Shown here: piece by piece, positions 36,684-45,265 of the stretch
Numbering within the stretch: the first letter of the stretch is position 1
How the letters are laid out: the number at the start of each line of letters is the position of its first letter
Assembly (NCBI RefSeq): GCF_002272135.1
Contig: NZ_NPBF01000005.1
Span: 62,001-126,000, forward strand
Reading direction: 5' to 3'
Length of the DNA stretch: 64,000 bases
Source of the DNA: Virgibacillus sp. 7505
GTDB taxonomy: Bacteria; Bacillota; Bacilli; Bacillales; Amphibacillaceae
The notes under the pieces: model-generated
Seen by the model: the letters and a program-made list of their open reading frames with translations, nothing else
The model's database searches: none
What the model was told of the DNA's origin: nothing
Made by a program: the position numbers and the translations under genes

Positions 36684-36740
36684 AGTAAGCGTTATCAATT
36701 CCGTTTGTTTAATTGTATTACAAATAGACAAAAGTGCAAA
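36684..36740 (-). promoter_or_regulatory. Sigma-A promoter and cre box of the glucarate operon
   Basis: On the minus strand -35 TTTGCA (36740-36735), a 17-base spacer and -10 TACAAT (36717-36712). A cre-like TGATAACGCTTACT (36697-36684) sits just downstream of the start, where bound CcpA would act as a roadblock. The ribosome site of kdgD follows directly. Confidence 0.75.
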
Positions 36741-36956
36741 TAATTTTTAGGTCTTTGAAAATACCGAAGAAAATATTGATAAAAGAAAAAACGGTATTCA
36801 ACGAAACAGAGAAAGTATCGCCATAAAATACGGCATAAAAAAAGGGACCTAATCCCTATCCGTAATTTCTTCCGTAATTGGGTTTCGTTTCACTCCCAAT
36901 CGGTTATACAACAACTAACCCCCATATCTTAATCAGTTACAAAATTGTTCAGCATG

Positions 36957-36989
36957 TATCCAATGAATTCGTTCATTGGATATTTTTTT
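36957..36989 (+). terminator. Plus-strand terminator with UUCG loop, no gene in front
   Basis: An 11-bp perfect stem (TATCCAATGAA / TTCATTGGATA) is closed by TTCG and followed by seven T. No plus-strand gene ends here, so it may end a small RNA or antisense transcript that begins near the glucarate promoter. Confidence 0.8.
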
Positions 36990-37027
36990 GAGTTTAAAAA
37001 TAATAGTGAAGTACCAGAATACATCAA

Positions 37028-37094
37028 AGGAAACAAAATAAAGGAACAAGCATTTTAGAGATGTAAAATTGCTTGTTCCTTTATTTTGTTTCCT
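37028..37094. repeat. Long perfect inverted repeat (25-bp arms)
   Basis: The arm AGGAAACAAAATAAAGGAAC-AAGCA is matched exactly by its complement at 37070-37094. Beyond a single bulge the stem goes on for 5 more pairs (TTTTA / TAAAA), giving about 30 pairs with a 6-base loop. It lies just past the stop of the minus-strand gene at 37113. It is much longer than a usual terminator and lacks a pure T tail. Confidence 0.8.
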
Positions 37095-37112
37095 ATTTGA
37101 GTGAAGACTCTT

Positions 37113-37541
37113 TTAAACGCTGAAATCTTCATGAATGAATCCGCCAAAGAACTTGTTAGAAGGTACTTCGTAGCCTGTTACCGTTCCGAATTTCCGCATC
37201 ATTACAGCGTTCCATGCCAGGAACCAAGCTCGATCCTCCTGCAGTCCATCCAGCATCATCGGCGTTACTTCCACTTGTCCGTCAAAGAGATGCACACCAA
37301 GTGAAGCAAGTTTCTCTAAATCCCCCGTCAGCTCATAATCAGCAAGCATCTGGCGATAATCGAATTGACAGCTGTCAAACTTGAAGTATGGTTTGAAGAG
37401 CTTGTACAGCCTGCTGTCACCCGCCATCAGATATAAGACGGCAAGGCAGCCTTTATGCTGTAATACTTCCGCATTCCCAATACCAGCCCGCAAATTCTGA
37501 TACTTGATTTCGTGATCCTCATCGTGGAATTTAATATACAT
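37113..37541 (-). CDS. Conserved-looking protein of unknown function
   Basis: A 142-residue soluble protein (MYIKFHDEDHEIKYQNL at the start). The N-terminal FHDEDHE block and the YLMAGDSRLYKLFKPYF segment near residue 41 resemble DUF6075-type Bacillales proteins, but I am not certain of the family. It is helical with two short strands and has no signal peptide or membrane segment. Two ATGs follow ggaggaggg; the one at 37541 has proper spacing, and the one at 37547 touches the site. It is a lone gene between the hairpin region and an SDR gene. Confidence 0.65.
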   Translation of the reverse strand: MYIKFHDEDHEIKYQNLRAGIGNAEVLQHKGCLAVLYLMAGDSRLYKLFKPYFKFDSCQFDYRQMLADYELTGDLEKLASLGVHLFDGQVEVTPMMLDGLQEDRAWFLAWNAVMMRKFGTVTGYEVPSNKFFGGFIHEDFSV

Positions 37542-37613
37542 GTTCATCCCTCCTCCCAAAAGATTTTGCTTATTCAGTAGTAGGAATCTTTTCCCTTTCC
37601 TTCTAAAAGACAA

Positions 37614-37645
37614 ACAAAAAACCCCGTCCGACGGACGGGGTTTTT
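37614..37645 (-). terminator. Rho-independent terminator of the SDR gene
   Basis: AAAAACCCCGTCC pairs with GGACGGGGTTTTT with a very short loop; T tail on the minus strand. Confidence 0.9.
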
Positions 37646-37650
37646 AGCTA

Positions 37651-38517
37651 TCAGGAAGATGTATAAGATCCTCCATTGATGTGGATTGCTTGACCAGTCA
37701 TATAAGAAGCTTCATCAGATGCAAGCATTACATACGGCCACGCATGCTCGGAAGGCTGCCCTGGACGCCCCATCAGGCTGTCTTGTCCGAACTGCTCAAT
37801 TTTATCTTCCCCGATTGTAGCCGGGATGAGCGGTGTCCATACTGGACCAGGTGCTACAGAGTTAGCACGAATTCCTTTCTTGATAAGGCTTTGGGCGATA
37901 CTGCGCGTCCAAGCTGTGATAGCACCTTTTGTCGCTGAATAGTCCATGAACATCGGGTTGCCTCGGTAAGCATTGATGGAAGACGTACTGATGATGGAGT
38001 CTCCTGCTTTCATATGACGCACAGCTGCTTTCGTCAAATAGAATTGGGAGAAGAAGTTAACACGGAATACTTCCTCAAATTGTTCTGAGGATATCTCAAG
38101 CACATCCTCCTGCACATACTGAATAGCTGCGTTGTTCACTAGAATATTGATCTTGCCGAATTCCTCAACTGTCTTTTCGACTAAGCTGATACAATGCTCC
38201 TCATCCTTGATGTCCCCTGGCAGCAGCAAGCAGCGCTTACCTTCTGCTTCCACAAGACGTTTCGTCTCTTCAGCATCTTCTGTTTCATCAAGGTAGCTAA
38301 TTGCGACATCCGCACCTTCTTTTGCATAAAGGATAGCAACTGCACGGCCGATACCGGAATCACCGCCTGTAATAAGAGCTGCTTTTCCTTCCAATCTTCC
38401 TACACCTTTGTAATCTAGCGGCTGATGCGGCAGTGGATCCATTTTTGCTTCAATGCCCGGCTGGCGATCCTGCTGGTGCGTACTAGTTGAGCCATTCATC
38501 ATATCTTTCGGTTCCAT
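37651..38517 (-). CDS. SDR family oxidoreductase (YhdF/YhxC-like)
   Basis: A 288-residue classical SDR with a roughly 40-residue N-terminal extension (Gln/Pro-rich, HQQDRQPGIEAKMDPLPHQPL) typical of the glucose-dehydrogenase-like YhdF/YhxC/YdaD group. The cofactor loop is TGGDSGIGR near residue 49, NNAA is near residue 130, and the catalytic Ser and Tyr-x3-Lys are in ISTSSINAY and YSATK near residue 195. The substrate is unknown. Relatives are general-stress or spore-associated dehydrogenases. The ATG at 38517 follows caaaggagac; a frame to 38550 has no site. Confidence 0.88.
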   Translation of the reverse strand: MEPKDMMNGSTSTHQQDRQPGIEAKMDPLPHQPLDYKGVGRLEGKAALITGGDSGIGRAVAILYAKEGADVAISYLDETEDAEETKRLVEAEGKRCLLLPGDIKDEEHCISLVEKTVEEFGKINILVNNAAIQYVQEDVLEISSEQFEEVFRVNFFSQFYLTKAAVRHMKAGDSIISTSSINAYRGNPMFMDYSATKGAITAWTRSIAQSLIKKGIRANSVAPGPVWTPLIPATIGEDKIEQFGQDSLMGRPGQPSEHAWPYVMLASDEASYMTGQAIHINGGSYTSS

Positions 38518-38616
38518 AGAAAAGTCTCCTTTGTATCTTGATTGATACAATACCTTTCCACATCCTACTAGCAGTCAAACGTCTAACCGAAAGTAAACTA
38601 TCAAGCTCTGCCATTA

Positions 38617-40671
38617 TCACCTGCTCAGACGAAGCACTTTTACCTCATAGGAATCCAGCTGAATCTCTCCTTCTACATCCCCTTCCTCCAGTACATCCTC
38701 ATACACTTGATCCAGTTGTATGTTACTTGTCTCTTCACTGAAATTCATGACAAAGATAAACAAGGAATCAGCATTATAGCGTACTTGAATGGATACTCCT
38801 TCTTGCTTCGTAATACCAACTGATGCGTGAATCTGCTCTGTTTTCATTATTTCCGAATAAAAGTCGTCCTGGAATGCATCCTCTAATCTAGCACCAATAT
38901 AATAGGCATTGCCCTCTCCATAAGCATGCTCTGTGACAGCCGATGTTCCTGCATAGAAATCTTCATCATATACGGCTAGCTCATTCGCGTTAATGAGTTC
39001 GAGAACAGTCGCATAATCTTTCAAATCATAATACTTGCCTCTATAAAGGACTTGATTGCGATCTCGCGGATACAGTGTATCCGTTTCAATTGGCCGTAAT
39101 CCGAATACATCCGTAAGCTTCTCCTGCCATGCTCCTTTATGCACCAGGTCGTGCTCATTCACCACACCGCTGATATACGTCATAACCAGCTTGCCGCCAT
39201 TCTTTACAAATGCTTCGAGTTTTTCTGCGGTCTGGTCATCCATCATATACAGCATCGGGATGACTAAAAGCTTATACTTGGAGAAATCATGATTTTTCAT
39301 AATAACGTCCACTGGAATATCCCGTTTCCAAAATGGCCGGTAGTGTGCATGCATCGTCTTAATATATTGCTTGGAATCCAATCCGTATCCTTGTGCATCT
39401 TCTAACGCCCAGTCATTTTCCCAATCATACAAGAGCGCTACTTCCGCAGTACGATGCGTACCTTTAAGTCCGGCTAGTTTTTCCATTTTTTTGCCTAGCT
39501 CTGCCACTTCCCGGAATACACGATTATCCTGCGAACGATCATGATCGACGACCGCCCCATGAAATTTTTCTGTTGAACCACGTGATTTGCGCCATTGGAA
39601 ATAGAGGATACTATCCGATCCATGAGCAAGCATCTGCATCGAAGCAAGGATATGCATGCCTGGCCGCTTCGCTTTGTTCACTGGATGCCAGTTGACGGCA
39701 CTTGGTGTATTTTCCATCAGTAAAAATGGCTGATCCTTTAATGTCCGGTACAAGTCATCAATGAATCCGACCTTCATCGCTAGCTCTGCAGTTGTTTCCC
39801 AGTCATTATGCCAAGTCGGATACGCATCCCAGCTAATTACATCAATCTTTTCTGCGAAACGGTTGTAATCCAGTCCCCGGAATGGGATCAAATCAGGTGT
39901 GTCTGCCATAAAATTCGTCGTAACTGGAACGTCCGGAGTAATCTCACGTATCGGAACCATCTCATTCTCCATGAAACGGACAGTTTGATCAGTTGAGAAT
40001 CGCCGCCAATCCAGGCGCAGTCCATGCACGCCATCTTCTCCATTCGGTGAAGGGGATTCTACCTGCTCCCAATCAGTAAACGTGTGACTCCAAAACGGTC
40101 CCCACCATGCATCGTTCAAGGCTTCTAGATTTCCGTCGTATTTCTCTTTCAGCCATTCACGAAAAGCACTCTGGCAACGTTCGCAATGGCAATCACCGCT
40201 GTACTCATTGGAAATATGCCATAGCAGTAACGCTGGATGCTTTCCATACCGTTCTGCCAGCTTTCGGTTTATCTTCTCTGTTTTTTCCAAATATGTCAGG
40301 GAAGTGAAGCAATGGTTATGCCTGCCTCCATGCAGCTGTTTTACTCTTGCCGCATTCACTCGCAGTACATCCGGATATTTTTGAGACATCCATGCAGGGC
40401 GGGCACCGCTTGGAGTAGCTAAAATCACTTTTCCGCCAAAGGAATGTATGTCATCGAAAATCTTATCCAGCCATTCAAAATTGTACACACCCTCTTCAGG
40501 CTCTAATGCACTCCAAGCGAAAATGCCAACCGAGAAAGTGTTCGTATGTGCCAATTGCATCAATTCAATGTCTTCTTTCAGGACATCGGGGTACTTCAGC
40601 CACTGATCGGGGTTGTAGTCTCCTCCATGCAGCAAAAAAGGTGCTTTTAACTCGCGCTTCGATTGATTCAT
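38617..40671 (-). CDS. ganA: Beta-galactosidase, GH42
   Basis: A 684-residue family-42 galactosidase that cleaves galactooligosaccharides from galactan inside the cell. The acid/base is Glu156 in WHISNEYSGD and the nucleophile Glu320 in LLMENTPSAVNW. Cys121, Cys161, Cys163 and Cys166 are placed like the structural zinc site of GH42. The TIM barrel (about 1-390) is followed by the trimerisation domain and a small beta domain ending YEVKVLRLS. There is no signal peptide. It is the last gene of ganSPQA, 22 bases behind ganQ. Confidence 0.94.
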   Translation of the reverse strand: MNQSKRELKAPFLLHGGDYNPDQWLKYPDVLKEDIELMQLAHTNTFSVGIFAWSALEPEEGVYNFEWLDKIFDDIHSFGGKVILATPSGARPAWMSQKYPDVLRVNAARVKQLHGGRHNHCFTSLTYLEKTEKINRKLAERYGKHPALLLWHISNEYSGDCHCERCQSAFREWLKEKYDGNLEALNDAWWGPFWSHTFTDWEQVESPSPNGEDGVHGLRLDWRRFSTDQTVRFMENEMVPIREITPDVPVTTNFMADTPDLIPFRGLDYNRFAEKIDVISWDAYPTWHNDWETTAELAMKVGFIDDLYRTLKDQPFLLMENTPSAVNWHPVNKAKRPGMHILASMQMLAHGSDSILYFQWRKSRGSTEKFHGAVVDHDRSQDNRVFREVAELGKKMEKLAGLKGTHRTAEVALLYDWENDWALEDAQGYGLDSKQYIKTMHAHYRPFWKRDIPVDVIMKNHDFSKYKLLVIPMLYMMDDQTAEKLEAFVKNGGKLVMTYISGVVNEHDLVHKGAWQEKLTDVFGLRPIETDTLYPRDRNQVLYRGKYYDLKDYATVLELINANELAVYDEDFYAGTSAVTEHAYGEGNAYYIGARLEDAFQDDFYSEIMKTEQIHASVGITKQEGVSIQVRYNADSLFIFVMNFSEETSNIQLDQVYEDVLEEGDVEGEIQLDSYEVKVLRLSR

Positions 40672-40692
40672 TTTCTTCTCTCCCTTTTCTGG

Positions 40693-41532
40693 TTATCCTT
40701 TCGTTCCGCCTGTCGTCAGGCCCGAAACAAAGTTCCGCTGCAGCAGGAAGACGATGGCGATTGGAATACTGATCAGTATGGCTCCGGCTGCAAACGTCGT
40801 GTAGCTCGCTCCCATAACCTCATTCACTAAGTTAAACAGACCAATTGGAAGTGTATAAGCTTCCGTCGTACGCAAAATGACAGAGGACAAAACAAAATCG
40901 CCTAATGGCACCGTGAACCCATTCATGGCGACAACCGCCAGCATCGGCTTCGATAATGGCATGATGATTTGCCAAAATGTCCGGGTGAAGCTTGCGCCAT
41001 CTATCCGCGCACTTTCATCCAGCTCCATCGGAATGGAATCCATATAGCCCTTCATTAAATACGTATTCATCGGAATCAGCCCCCCGATGTACAGCAGGAT
41101 CAGCAGCCAATGACTGTTGACCATATCCAGCATCTGTGCCAGGACAAAAAGGGCGATTAGTGCTGAAAATTGCGGAATCATTTGCAGCAGCAGAAAGACA
41201 GTCAATGTATTCTTCCTGCCTCTGAAACGGAATCGTGAAAAAGCATAGCCTGTGAACGAAACACTGATGATAGCACCAAGCATCGTGAAGAAGCTGATCT
41301 TAACCGAATTCAAATACCACTGCACATACGGCAGGGATTCAGAGCCTTCGAACAGTTCTTTATAATGTGCCAGCGTCGGATTTTTCGGAATGATGGATGT
41401 ACTGATCAAACTGTTTCCAGGGTTGAAGCTTGCGCCAATTGTCCACGCGAGCGGATATAGAATCATTATCGACATAACAATCAGCACACCATAGGAAAGT
41501 GTAAGGCGAATCAAACGTGATCGATTCCGCAT
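40693..41532 (-). CDS. ganQ: Galactooligosaccharide ABC transporter permease GanQ
   Basis: A 279-residue MalG-type permease with six predicted helices and the ATPase-docking loop DESARIDGASFTRTFWQIIMPLSKP near residue 185. It ends with the short RNFVSGLTTGGTKG tail shared by MalG/GanQ. The ATG at 41532 follows aaggaaggagcatgagc; ATGs further upstream lie in ganP. No ATPase gene is in the operon, so the shared MsmX/MsmK-type ATPase must be supplied from elsewhere. Confidence 0.92.
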   Translation of the reverse strand: MRNRSRLIRLTLSYGVLIVMSIMILYPLAWTIGASFNPGNSLISTSIIPKNPTLAHYKELFEGSESLPYVQWYLNSVKISFFTMLGAIISVSFTGYAFSRFRFRGRKNTLTVFLLLQMIPQFSALIALFVLAQMLDMVNSHWLLILLYIGGLIPMNTYLMKGYMDSIPMELDESARIDGASFTRTFWQIIMPLSKPMLAVVAMNGFTVPLGDFVLSSVILRTTEAYTLPIGLFNLVNEVMGASYTTFAAGAILISIPIAIVFLLQRNFVSGLTTGGTKG

Positions 41533-41534
41533 GC

Positions 41535-42791
41535 TCATGCTCCTTCCTTGAATGTACTTGATTTTCGGAACTGCCATAACGCAATGGATACGACAACAAC
41601 AGATAACATGATAGTCAGGGCAGCCGCCAAAGCATATTGGCTGGACTGCATGGTCAGTTTATAAATCCATGAAACCAAAATATCAGTACCGCCGGCAGTG
41701 GAATCCGGAACCGCCGGACCTCCCGCATTAAACAGATAGATAATATTGAAGTTATTAAAGTTGAATGTGAATTGCGTTATGATGATTGGTGAGATCGACA
41801 ATAGAATCATCGGCATCGTAATATGGCGGAACTTCGAAAAAGCCGACGCCCCATCGATTGTCGCCGCTTCATACAAGTCCTCGGGTATCGATTGCAGCAC
41901 ACCAGTTGTCACAAGAAAAATGTACGGAAAACCAAGCCACCCTTGCATCATGATCAGTGCGAATCGCGCCCAATTAGGATCTGTCAGCCAAGGAATGGCA
42001 TCGAGACCGAGTGCGGCAAGGATATCGTTGTTAACAGCTCCGAAACTGTCATTGAACAAGCCTGCGAAAATCAATATGGTGACGAAGCCAGGAACTGCCC
42101 ATGGCAAGACGAGGATCGTACGAAACAGTTTCTTGAAACGTATTTCTTTTTGATTCACAACCACTGCGAGAAAGATTCCTAATGCCACTTGCAGTGTGGA
42201 TGCTACGATTGTCCAGACTACTGTCCATGCAAGTACATCGAAGAAAGTTGAACGCCAGATATCGACAGTGAAGATTTCCTTGAATGTACTGAACCCGACC
42301 CATTCGACCAGTTTAGCTGGTGGTGAATTATATAAATCATAATTCGTAAAGGCGATCGCAAAGCTGAAAAGGATCGGGAAAACGACAGCGAACAATAGCA
42401 GCAGGAATGCCGGTCCGCTGATCAAATACGGATAACCCTTGAACAGCACATGCTGATACTGCTGCCGAAGTGTGTAAAGCGTCTGCTTGTTATCTCGCAT
42501 AACGCCCGTTTTATAAGCATCCCGCAGATTTAAATAATAGACGATCAAACCTAGGAAGATGACAATCAACGCTATGAGTCCTTCTGCCAATAGGAAAATC
42601 GAGTTATCTCTTGGGATCTCAGTCCCTAGCGTAACGATTCCCCACAGTCCCATATTCAACAGATCCTTAAATGCAACAAAGAAAGAAACTGTTATCAGCA
42701 GAAACAGTAATCCTTTCAGCCATTGCCGATGATAAAACTGACCGAAACCTGGTATGATCGAGAGCAACAATGCTACTTTACGATGCTGCAT
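41535..42791 (-). CDS. ganP: Galactooligosaccharide ABC transporter permease GanP
   Basis: A 418-residue MalF-type permease with about eight predicted helices, including two N-terminal helices that precede the conserved core, as in B. subtilis GanP. The docking loop EAATIDGASAFSKFRHITMPMI lies near residue 310. A periplasmic-type loop (PRDNSIFLLAEG) follows helix 2. The ATG at 42791 has a strong site (agaggaggaataggc); the longer frame to 42830 starts inside a hairpin. It is followed by ganQ without a gap. Confidence 0.92.
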   Translation of the reverse strand: MQHRKVALLLSIIPGFGQFYHRQWLKGLLFLLITVSFFVAFKDLLNMGLWGIVTLGTEIPRDNSIFLLAEGLIALIVIFLGLIVYYLNLRDAYKTGVMRDNKQTLYTLRQQYQHVLFKGYPYLISGPAFLLLLFAVVFPILFSFAIAFTNYDLYNSPPAKLVEWVGFSTFKEIFTVDIWRSTFFDVLAWTVVWTIVASTLQVALGIFLAVVVNQKEIRFKKLFRTILVLPWAVPGFVTILIFAGLFNDSFGAVNNDILAALGLDAIPWLTDPNWARFALIMMQGWLGFPYIFLVTTGVLQSIPEDLYEAATIDGASAFSKFRHITMPMILLSISPIIITQFTFNFNNFNIIYLFNAGGPAVPDSTAGGTDILVSWIYKLTMQSSQYALAAALTIMLSVVVVSIALWQFRKSSTFKEGA

Positions 42792-42816
42792 GCCTATTCC
42801 TCCTCTTACATAGGAA

Positions 42817-42845
42817 ATACGTGCCGGCATTGTGCCGGCACGTAT
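42817..42845 (-). repeat. Strong intergenic hairpin between ganS and ganP
   Basis: ATACGTGCCGGCA pairs perfectly over 13 bp with TGCCGGCACGTAT around a 3-base loop. There is no T tail, so it probably does not end transcription fully. Such hairpins after binding-protein genes protect the upstream message and lower permease output. Confidence 0.85.
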
Positions 42846-42848
42846 CCA

Positions 42849-44117
42849 TCATTTCTCGCCGTGATTTGCCTCAATTTGACCTTTAATTGATTTTACTGCC
42901 TGATCGAGAGCTTCCTGCGGCTCGGATTTCCCAGTCGCAATCGTCTGCAAAGCAGCATCCGTTGGTTTCCACACTTCATTCATTTCCGGTATGCCAGGTG
43001 TGAGGTCAGAGAACTGTGATTGTTCTGCAATCGCCTTTGAAGCATCGCTTTCCATCACTTCCTGATCCTCTGCCAGCGCCTTCACTGCCGGAACCTCTTT
43101 TGTCTTTTCATAACGAACCTTTGATACTTCTTCATTACTTAAATACTTCACTAGCTCTTCTGCCAACTCAGCATTCTTAGAGAACGTGCTTACGTTATAG
43201 CTTTTTACTCCGATAAATGCGCGCATATTTTCTCCATTGGATAGCTTCGGCAAGGAAGCAATACCATAGTCGACTCCAGCTGTTTCAAATGGTTCCAAAT
43301 TCCATGGACCTGATATGATGGCAGCCGCTTTCCCTTCAGTAAACAGCGACTCGATAACGTTGATTCCTTGCTCACCCACTAAGCCCGACGGGAATAGCTT
43401 CTCATCGTAGAAACGCTTGATCTCACTTGCGCCTTCTACCGCTCCTTCATTGTTTAATCCGATGTCTTCCGGATTAAACGTACCATCGCTGTTCTTGCCG
43501 AAGACGTAGCCGCCATAGCCGCTCAGCACGCTATTGGCATAATAGGTCTGATCAAACAATGCCAGGAAACCATATTGCTCCCCTTGACGAACTTCTTTGG
43601 AATAGTTGAACCATCCCTCCAAGTCCTCCGGCAGCTCCTCTTCGGTTATTAGAGCTTTGTTATAGTAAAGCATCGTCGTTTCAACAGCTTTCGGAAGTCC
43701 ATACACTTTACCGTCGACGATTTGCGATTGCATGGCTGATTCTGTGTAAGCCGATTGCAACGTTTCATCAACCGCCAATTCCTTCACTAAACCCTCCGCA
43801 ACAGCAGATCCCATTTGGTCTCCCGGCATTGTGAATACATCAGGACCTGACCCAGCTGGGCCGTCCAGCCGTAAATCTTCTAATTGCTGGGCATAGTTTT
43901 TCTCAATGATTTCTACCGTCACATCATGTTCTTTTTCAAATTCGGCTACAGCGTCTTCAATACCGATTGCTTTCTCTTTATCTTCCCAAATGACTAATTT
44001 GTCACTTTTTTCGGACTCACTTCCATCCGCACCGCTCTCTTGCGGTCCACACCCAGTCAGTAAAACTCCCGTCATTAAACCAGATACCAAGCCAAGGACT
44101 AGCTTTTTCCTTTTCAC
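42849..44117 (-). CDS. ganS: Galactooligosaccharide-binding lipoprotein GanS
   Basis: A 422-residue MalE-type solute-binding lipoprotein. The signal peptide (MKRKKLVLGLVSGLMTGVLLTGC) ends in a lipobox, so Cys23 would be lipidated. The mature part opens with LVIWEDKEKAIGIEDAVAEFEKEHDV, and shows VYGLPKAVETTMLYYNK and AAIISGPWNLEPF typical of cyclodextrin/maltose/galactan-binding proteins. It is the first gene of ganSPQA, and its promoter carries a palindromic operator and a downstream cre. Confidence 0.92.
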   Translation of the reverse strand: MKRKKLVLGLVSGLMTGVLLTGCGPQESGADGSESEKSDKLVIWEDKEKAIGIEDAVAEFEKEHDVTVEIIEKNYAQQLEDLRLDGPAGSGPDVFTMPGDQMGSAVAEGLVKELAVDETLQSAYTESAMQSQIVDGKVYGLPKAVETTMLYYNKALITEEELPEDLEGWFNYSKEVRQGEQYGFLALFDQTYYANSVLSGYGGYVFGKNSDGTFNPEDIGLNNEGAVEGASEIKRFYDEKLFPSGLVGEQGINVIESLFTEGKAAAIISGPWNLEPFETAGVDYGIASLPKLSNGENMRAFIGVKSYNVSTFSKNAELAEELVKYLSNEEVSKVRYEKTKEVPAVKALAEDQEVMESDASKAIAEQSQFSDLTPGIPEMNEVWKPTDAALQTIATGKSEPQEALDQAVKSIKGQIEANHGEK

Positions 44118-44136
44118 TCGACCCCACTCCTTTTAT

Positions 44137-44150
44137 TGAAAGCGTTTACA
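44137..44150 (-). promoter_or_regulatory. cre box in the ganS leader
   Basis: TGTAAACGCTTTCA on the minus strand (TGAAAGCGTTTACA on plus) is a full match to the CcpA consensus. It lies between the promoter and the ribosome site of ganS, a roadblock position. Confidence 0.88.
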
Positions 44151-44156
44151 ATATTA

Positions 44157-44218
44157 AACATAGCATTCTGTTTATCTGAAGTAAACAATTATTTTACTTA
44201 TTTAGGTAAATAATTTAC
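44157..44218 (-). promoter_or_regulatory. ganS promoter with palindromic GanR-type operators
   Basis: On the minus strand -35 TTTACT (44185-44180), 17 bases, -10 TATGTT (44162-44157). The -35 is one arm of AGTAAA-N7-TTTACT (44180-44198), and a second palindrome GTAAAT-a-ATTTAC (44206-44218) lies just upstream. The same half-sites occur at the ganR promoter, which points to a shared LacI-family repressor, most simply GanR. Confidence 0.65.
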
Positions 44219-44223
44219 GCAAA

Positions 44224-44253
44224 CAAAAAACGACTTTATTAGTCAGTCGTTTT
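44224..44253 (-). terminator. Terminator overlapping the end of ganR
   Basis: AAAACGACT pairs with AGTCGTTTT. The hairpin loop contains the ganR stop codon (44241-44239), and six T follow on the minus strand. Confidence 0.85.
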
Positions 44254-45243
44254 CGTCATCGTACTCTTTCTTTCGACAATCTCGCCAGTAATTAGTACTG
44301 TCTTAGATAATGTCCGCTTACCTAGTATTTGTTCCAGCAGCAAATCAATAGCTGACTTGCACACTTCATTCAAATCGATACGGACAGTCGTCAAAGGAGG
44401 AGATACATATTTTGCCACACTGATATTATTGATACCGATAACGCTCACCTGCCCCGGAATAGCGATACCGTCTTCATTCAATGCCTGGAGCATGCCTACA
44501 GCAATCGGATCAGCAGCTGCAACGAATGCACTCGGCAGCACACCCAATTCATCAATCGCCTTTTTCATTAAGCCATAACCATTTTCAACGCTGAAACCAC
44601 GTCTGCAAAGAACGGATCGATCATCCAGGATACCCTTTTCCTCCATATAGGTACGGAAAGCCTTCTCTCTGGGATCCATCTCATCTCTCATCGTATCCGG
44701 GTTTTGAAATGTTCCGCCAATGAAGCCTATATCGCGGTGCCCTTGCTCCAGCAAATGGTCTATCTGCTTCCTCGTAATCCATTCCAAATCGGGACGTACA
44801 GCATCGTAATGATCCGGATTTGGAGATGAATCAATGAATACACCATTCTTAGTTAAATTCTGCAGCTTTACGTGCTCCGCTTTCGTGAAGCTCCCCACCG
44901 CCAGAAACCCTTGGATAGTATCGGGAACAGCTTCTATCCCATCCTCTTTTTTGTATAAAGTCAATTCAACATTTCGTTCCTTCGCACATTGTTCCAGTGC
45001 CTTACGCATCGTTTTGAAATAAACATCCTCCAGCTCTTCTGTAACTGTTACCCAATAGAGAAAAGCTATTTGCTTAATCCGTATATGGACTTCTTTCTTT
45101 CGATAATTCAGCCGTTCTGCCACTGCAAATATTTTATCTTTTGTTTCTTCTGTCACAGATAGGCTTTCGTCGTGATTCAGCACCCTGGAGACTGTGGAAA
45201 CAGAAAACCCGACTTCATTTGCGATTTCTTTTATTGTTGCCAA
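44239..45243 (-). CDS. ganR: LacI-family repressor GanR
   Basis: A 334-residue LacI/GalR regulator. The helix-turn-helix is at residues 2-25 (ATIKEIANEVGFSVSTVSRVLNH) with the hinge helix following near residue 45. The periplasmic-binding-protein-like effector domain starts near residue 58 (QIAFLYWVT). It shows DIGFIGG near residue 160 and ends with RTLSKTVLITGEIVERKST, as usual. It likely senses a galactooligosaccharide and represses ganSPQA and, by shared operators, itself and perhaps galKTM. The start is TTG 45243, giving the canonical M-A-T-I-K-E-I-A; GTG 45252 overlaps the agaggtgagg site. Confidence 0.88.
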   Translation of the reverse strand: MATIKEIANEVGFSVSTVSRVLNHDESLSVTEETKDKIFAVAERLNYRKKEVHIRIKQIAFLYWVTVTEELEDVYFKTMRKALEQCAKERNVELTLYKKEDGIEAVPDTIQGFLAVGSFTKAEHVKLQNLTKNGVFIDSSPNPDHYDAVRPDLEWITRKQIDHLLEQGHRDIGFIGGTFQNPDTMRDEMDPREKAFRTYMEEKGILDDRSVLCRRGFSVENGYGLMKKAIDELGVLPSAFVAAADPIAVGMLQALNEDGIAIPGQVSVIGINNISVAKYVSPPLTTVRIDLNEVCKSAIDLLLEQILGKRTLSKTVLITGEIVERKSTMTKTTD

Positions 45244-45265
45244 ACCCCTCACCTCTTCTGATTAG

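Larger units (their letters stand above)
36741..37112. other. Hairpin-rich intergenic stretch without a gene
   Basis: No credible coding frame is seen. The stretch holds several inverted repeats: AAATACCG / CGGTATT (36759-36798), ATTGGG / CCCAAT (near 36878-36900), a UUCG-loop terminator (36957-36989) and a 25-bp perfect inverted repeat (37028-37094). A direct repeat TCCGTAATT occurs twice with a 3-base gap near 36869-36890. Confidence 0.6.
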
